Assembly: GCA_033762375.1 (NCBI GenBank)
Contig: JANRLQ010000026.1
Coordinates: forward strand, 1-64,000
DNA: 64,000 bases
From: RDXT01 sp033762375
GTDB lineage: Bacteria > Bacteroidota > Bacteroidia > J057
Direction: 5' to 3'
Part shown: piece after piece, positions 61,408 to 64,000 of the stretch
Numbering within the stretch: the first letter of the stretch is position 1
Layout: the number at the start of each line of letters is the position of its first letter
Program-made: the position numbers and the translations under genes
The notes under the pieces: generated by a model
Databases searched by the model: none
Seen by the model: only the letters and a program-made list of their open reading frames with translations
Told to the model about the DNA's origin: nothing

Positions 61408-62043
61408 TTAGCGAAGTCTGCGGGCTGGAACGCCCGCCCAGACTTCACCTGCCGGCACCTCCCGCAAGACGACGGCACCGGCTCCGATATAGGCACCTGC
61501 TCCCACAGATGCATCCGGCAAAAAAACAGCCCCTGTACCGACAAACACATCCTGCCCGATGTGTACCCGCCCCGAGGTATGTACCCCCGGTGAGATGACC
61601 ACCCCGTCTGCAATGACATTGTCGTGATCCAGGGTCGCACCTGTCAGGATATTCACGGCGTTGCCGACTACTGTGCCCGTGATAAGACAGGCTCCTGGCG
61701 AGATGACAACCCCTTCTCCCAGGATCACGTCGCTGTCCAGGTGTGCTGTGGGGTGGATCGCGCTGACCCATGTGAGGCCCAGTTGCTTGAGTTGCTGGCC
61801 TAACTCGCGCCGGGCCCTGCAATCCCCCAGGGCTACAATCCCCCCTTCAATCCCGTAGACTGAGATCAGCCCCGGCAGGTCGGCCATACCTCCGATAACT
61901 GAGATTCCCCTGATCACCTCCCCTTTTTTAGCGGGATTATCATCCAGAAATCCGACGACCTCATGCTGGCCTGCCGCTGCTACGATTTCCAGGACTACCT
62001 TGGCCTGGCCGTCGCGCCGGGCACCGATGATGACGATACGCAT
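61408..62043 (-). CDS. NeuD/PglD-type acetyltransferase (left-handed beta-helix)
   Basis: A 211-residue sugar O- or N-acetyltransferase. An N-terminal Rossmann-like part (MRIVIIGARRDGQAKVVLEI, VVGFLDDNPAKKG) is followed by hexapeptide repeats forming a left-handed beta-helix (DSDVILGEGVVISPGACLIT, NAVNILTGATLDHDNVIADG, IGAGAVVLREVPAGEVWAGV). This is the NeuD/PglD layout, which acetylates nucleotide-linked amino sugars. The putative catalytic His in the ATLDHDNVIADG loop is present (conserved HD). It starts 12 bases after the glycosyltransferase stop on the same strand, so both probably build a surface glycan. Confidence 0.92.
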   Translation of the reverse strand: MRIVIIGARRDGQAKVVLEIVAAAGQHEVVGFLDDNPAKKGEVIRGISVIGGMADLPGLISVYGIEGGIVALGDCRARRELGQQLKQLGLTWVSAIHPTAHLDSDVILGEGVVISPGACLITGTVVGNAVNILTGATLDHDNVIADGVVISPGVHTSGRVHIGQDVFVGTGAVFLPDASVGAGAYIGAGAVVLREVPAGEVWAGVPARRLR

Positions 62044-62055
62044 AGAAGACTGGAT

Positions 62056-63309
62056 TTAGGGTAGCAGAGAGCGATAAACAGTGGCCAGACGTTTGAGGTG
62101 CTGCTGGAGCGAGAGTTGCTGCCGGTACTGGCGCACCTGGGCCAGCAGTGCCTGATAGTCGAGTGAACGAAGCCGCTCCCCCAGGTCAGGTATATCTGCT
62201 TTGCTGACAGAAACACCCGCACGACCCCGCATGACCATCCAGTGCTGGTATATGATGTCACGGGAAATGATGACAGGCAGACCTGCTTCAAGAAAATTGA
62301 ACAGTTTCAGGGAGGTAGAATACGTCATTTTGGCTACTTGTAAAGCACTGTCCTCCCTGAAAAAAGGAAGAAGACCAAAATGATACTGTGCCAGTTCTCG
62401 GGTCAGCTCATGATGGGGTACCGGATCGTGCAGATGGAAATATGGGTTTTCGCGTGCAATCCCGATATACTCTTCGTAGTCCGGGGGCAAAGTGGAAGGG
62501 CTGGGATACACATGAAAATGAATCTGCTGGGCGCTCAGCACCTCTATCAGGTGATGAAACTGCAGAATGCCAAACTGGGTTCGGTCCCGGTGAGACCCCG
62601 CCAGCCCGCCCGCATACACCAGGTGTATATCACCCGACAGGTCCGCGTGTACCGGCTGACGGAATACGGACTCGTCACAGCCCAATGGCAGGTAAATCGT
62701 GCGGGGGCGCTTAGCAATCCCGTAGAGTTGAAACCCGGCACGGGGCTCAAGACTATGCCCAGCTACAACTGTAGCATTCGTGAGGGCTGATTTTTCATAT
62801 ATCAACTCTTCTCTTGCCCAGGCGTAAGGAGGCGTCAGACCATGATAGGTCACGACGACATCCTGCATATCCTGGATATAGGGAGCTCCCGTATGCTGGC
62901 GGGCGATCTCGGGATAATAACTCTTCGGGGCAAAGGCATGGATCAGGCCCACTGGTGCCCATGCATCCAGGAGGCGCTTCAGGTGCCATTGATTGCGGTA
63001 GCGGACCACCTGCTGGAAATTTCCCTCAATAAACTCCGGTACATATCCGTCCGTGTGGCAGAATAATATGATCTCAAAGGTTGTTTGCTCCCCCAGAATA
63101 CGGGCCATACGGCCTGCGCGGGCCGGTGTCAGCTCACAGAGGTAGAGGATACGCCGGCGAGCCGGGGCAGTCTCAACAGCAGCCCGCCGCTGGCGTGTCA
63201 TCCGGCTCAAGTGGTAAAGACTCTGGTCCCAGACAGAGGTGAGGACCAGTTTCAGCCTGATCCGGACTTTGTACAAGATGATCTTCAGCTGGGCCAGATG
63301 CTGTGACAT
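62056..63309 (-). CDS. Glycosyltransferase, GT-B type
   Basis: A 417-residue glycosyltransferase with the GT-B two-Rossmann fold. The N-domain has RRILYLCELTPARAGRMARI, LIHAFAPKSYYPEIARQ and APYIQDMQDVVVTYHG. The C-domain has HLVYAGGLAGSHRDRTQFGI, YFHLHDPVPHHELTRELAQY, HFGLLPFFRED and SLKLFNFLEAGLPVIIS, which carries the Glu of the nucleotide-binding EX7E-like motif. The donor and acceptor cannot be read from sequence. The ATG at 63309 is preferred over one nine residues upstream. It is the first gene of a two-gene operon with the acetyltransferase. Confidence 0.9.
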   Translation of the reverse strand: MSQHLAQLKIILYKVRIRLKLVLTSVWDQSLYHLSRMTRQRRAAVETAPARRRILYLCELTPARAGRMARILGEQTTFEIILFCHTDGYVPEFIEGNFQQVVRYRNQWHLKRLLDAWAPVGLIHAFAPKSYYPEIARQHTGAPYIQDMQDVVVTYHGLTPPYAWAREELIYEKSALTNATVVAGHSLEPRAGFQLYGIAKRPRTIYLPLGCDESVFRQPVHADLSGDIHLVYAGGLAGSHRDRTQFGILQFHHLIEVLSAQQIHFHVYPSPSTLPPDYEEYIGIARENPYFHLHDPVPHHELTRELAQYHFGLLPFFREDSALQVAKMTYSTSLKLFNFLEAGLPVIISRDIIYQHWMVMRGRAGVSVSKADIPDLGERLRSLDYQALLAQVRQYRQQLSLQQHLKRLATVYRSLLP

Positions 63310-63406
63310 AGGCAATGGTAAAAACCTGACTGGCAATATTAGTAATTTTTACAGGCATCATAAACATTAGTGCACAACAGCTATATTTACCAAAAAACAA
63401 ATTTTT

Positions 63407-63577
63407 ATGAGAAAACTCGTGTTGTTAACCTGCCTAAGCCTTAACATTGGCGTAACACTGGCGCAGGTTAACTTATCTACCGGCTTAGGAGCATATTATC
63501 CCTTTAGCAACAATGCACAAGATGTCAGTGGAAATGGCAACAACGGCACTGTATTCGGTGCCGCTTTATCTGCTCAA
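63407..63577 (+). pseudogene. Truncated LamG-domain protein gene
   Basis: From the ATG at 63407 a signal peptide (MRKLVLLTCLSLNIGVTLAQ) is followed by the start of a LamG/concanavalin-type domain: GAYYPFSNNAQDVSGNGNNG then TVFGAALSAQ. Normally such a protein continues with a phrase like DRFGNANSAYSFDG. Here the similarity stops at about base 63577 and the frame continues into sequence lying beside and antisense to the RHS gene. It looks like the 5' remnant of a lost gene. A TATATTTA near-promoter box lies at 63382-63389. Confidence 0.65.
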
Positions 63578-63645
63578 AATCGCCACTACTCAAGGAGTAC
63601 TTACCCAAAAGATCCTGATCCCCTGATCCTGAGGGTATCTGTAAG

Positions 63646-63680
63646 ACAATCCCCCGCCTGGTTATCGGGCGGGGGATTGT
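63646..63680. terminator. Strong hairpin beside the RHS gene
   Basis: A perfect 13-bp stem (63646-63658 with 63668-63680) with a 9-nt loop lies 75 bases after the stop of the minus-strand RHS gene. No T-run follows on that strand. Confidence 0.55.
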
Positions 63681-63754
63681 TGGTTTCGGGCAGCACCCGG
63701 GATGGGCAGGGATGGGTAATGCAGCGAGATCAGCAGGCAACATCGCTGCCGCTC

Positions 63755-64000
63755 TTACTCCTCCGCATACACATACCGCATTTCTACAAAAAAATCTGTA
63801 TCCGGATTCTCGACCTTGCGAATCACCCGTCCCTGGGCATCATACTCATAGGCATAGGTATGAAGCGGGCTGCCTCCGACAAAACTACGCATCAGGACAT
63901 GCTGATTGCCCCGGCCCATGAAAGCCTGTCCGAAGTGTTGGCTCTCGACTGTGGACTGGCGGGTCAGATCGTACTCATACGTATATACCAGGGGGGCAGG
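63755..64000 (-). CDS. C-terminal fragment of an RHS/YD-repeat protein
   Basis: The last 81 codons of a minus-strand gene that continues beyond the window. The peptide contains two YD-type repeats: PLVYTYEYDLTRQSTV and LHTYAYEYDAQGRVIRKVEN, the second being a typical (Y)EYDAxGRV unit, followed by FVEMRYVYAEE and the stop. RHS/YD proteins are large surface or toxin-delivery shells with variable C-termini. Here the C-terminus ends soon after a repeat, with no toxin domain visible, so it may be a repeat-only protein. Only this fragment can be assessed. Confidence 0.75.
   Translation of the reverse strand, partial: PAPLVYTYEYDLTRQSTVESQHFGQAFMGRGNQHVLMRSFVGGSPLHTYAYEYDAQGRVIRKVENPDTDFFVEMRYVYAEE

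Noticed and set aside
63578..64000. Continuation of the LamG frame on the plus strand to the window end
   Set aside because: The frame stays open but the peptide loses LamG character, and the minus strand here clearly encodes YD repeats.

Overview
The window looks like a chromosomal segment of a member of the Bacteroidota. It has a GC-rich coding background and few Shine-Dalgarno sequences. Several upstream regions carry TAnnTTTG boxes, the -7 element typical of Bacteroidota promoters. The gene content agrees: SprA and a GldN-family protein of the type IX secretion system (T9SS), secreted proteins with T9SS C-terminal sorting domains, a TonB-dependent receptor with a DUF4249 lipoprotein, an AraC regulator with a membrane N-terminus, DUF4290 beside murA, and ruvA beside sprA. 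The genus cannot be fixed from sequence alone; the gene set would suit Saprospiria- or Cytophagia-like lineages. I saw no rRNA, tRNA, CRISPR array, insertion sequence or prophage.

Layout. 1-4.1 kb: the end of a giant secreted protein with a gliding-motility-type C-terminus, then a DUF1800/DUF1501 pair, the second partner carrying a T9SS sorting domain. 4.1-10.8 kb: small membrane protein and lipoprotein genes, rarA, an AraC-type regulator, and a TonB receptor/DUF4249 pair. 10.9-12.7 kb: a bacterial WGR-PARP ADP-ribosyltransferase with a small gene downstream. 12.8-19.3 kb: esterase, fasciclin lipoprotein, a Tat-exported beta-propeller followed by a cytochrome c/leucine-rich membrane protein, and a NYN-LOTUS nuclease-like protein. 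19.5-20.8 kb: an AT-rich restriction-modification island (BglII-like endonuclease plus MT-A70 methylase). 20.9-24.6 kb: DUF3857/transglutaminase protein, folD, queE. 24.6-28.7 kb: a same-strand cluster of two CHAT (caspase-like) proteins and a WG-repeat lipoprotein. In one CHAT protein the catalytic His position is Ser. 28.8-35.8 kb: MFS transporter plus TIM-barrel protein, a SRPBCC protein, a T9SS-exported repeat protein and a GldN-family protein. 36-40.9 kb: ECF sigma factor with a membrane partner, thioredoxin-like protein, grpE-dnaJ, and an orphan PAAR protein. 41.2-49.4 kb: murA (with Asp replacing the catalytic Cys) and DUF4290, a UvrD/PcrA helicase, metallophosphoesterase, DUF4159, DUF2461 and a lipoprotein. 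49.5-57.8 kb: sprA and ruvA. 57.9-64 kb: an outer-membrane barrel, a YciO/Sua5-type protein, anmK, a lipoprotein, a NeuD-type acetyltransferase, a glycosyltransferase, a truncated LamG gene and the C-terminus of an RHS/YD-repeat protein.

How the genes fit together. The strongest theme is the T9SS: SprA is the outer-membrane translocon, a GldN-family protein is present, and at least three proteins carry recognisable export signals (1-720, 2516-4096, 32652-34340). Housekeeping genes (rarA, pcrA, ruvA, folD, queE, grpE-dnaJ, murA, anmK) are interleaved with accessory modules. Of these the CHAT/WG cluster, the WGR-PARP locus and the restriction-modification island deserve most attention. Convergent genes are often separated by strong GC-rich hairpins, listed as terminators.
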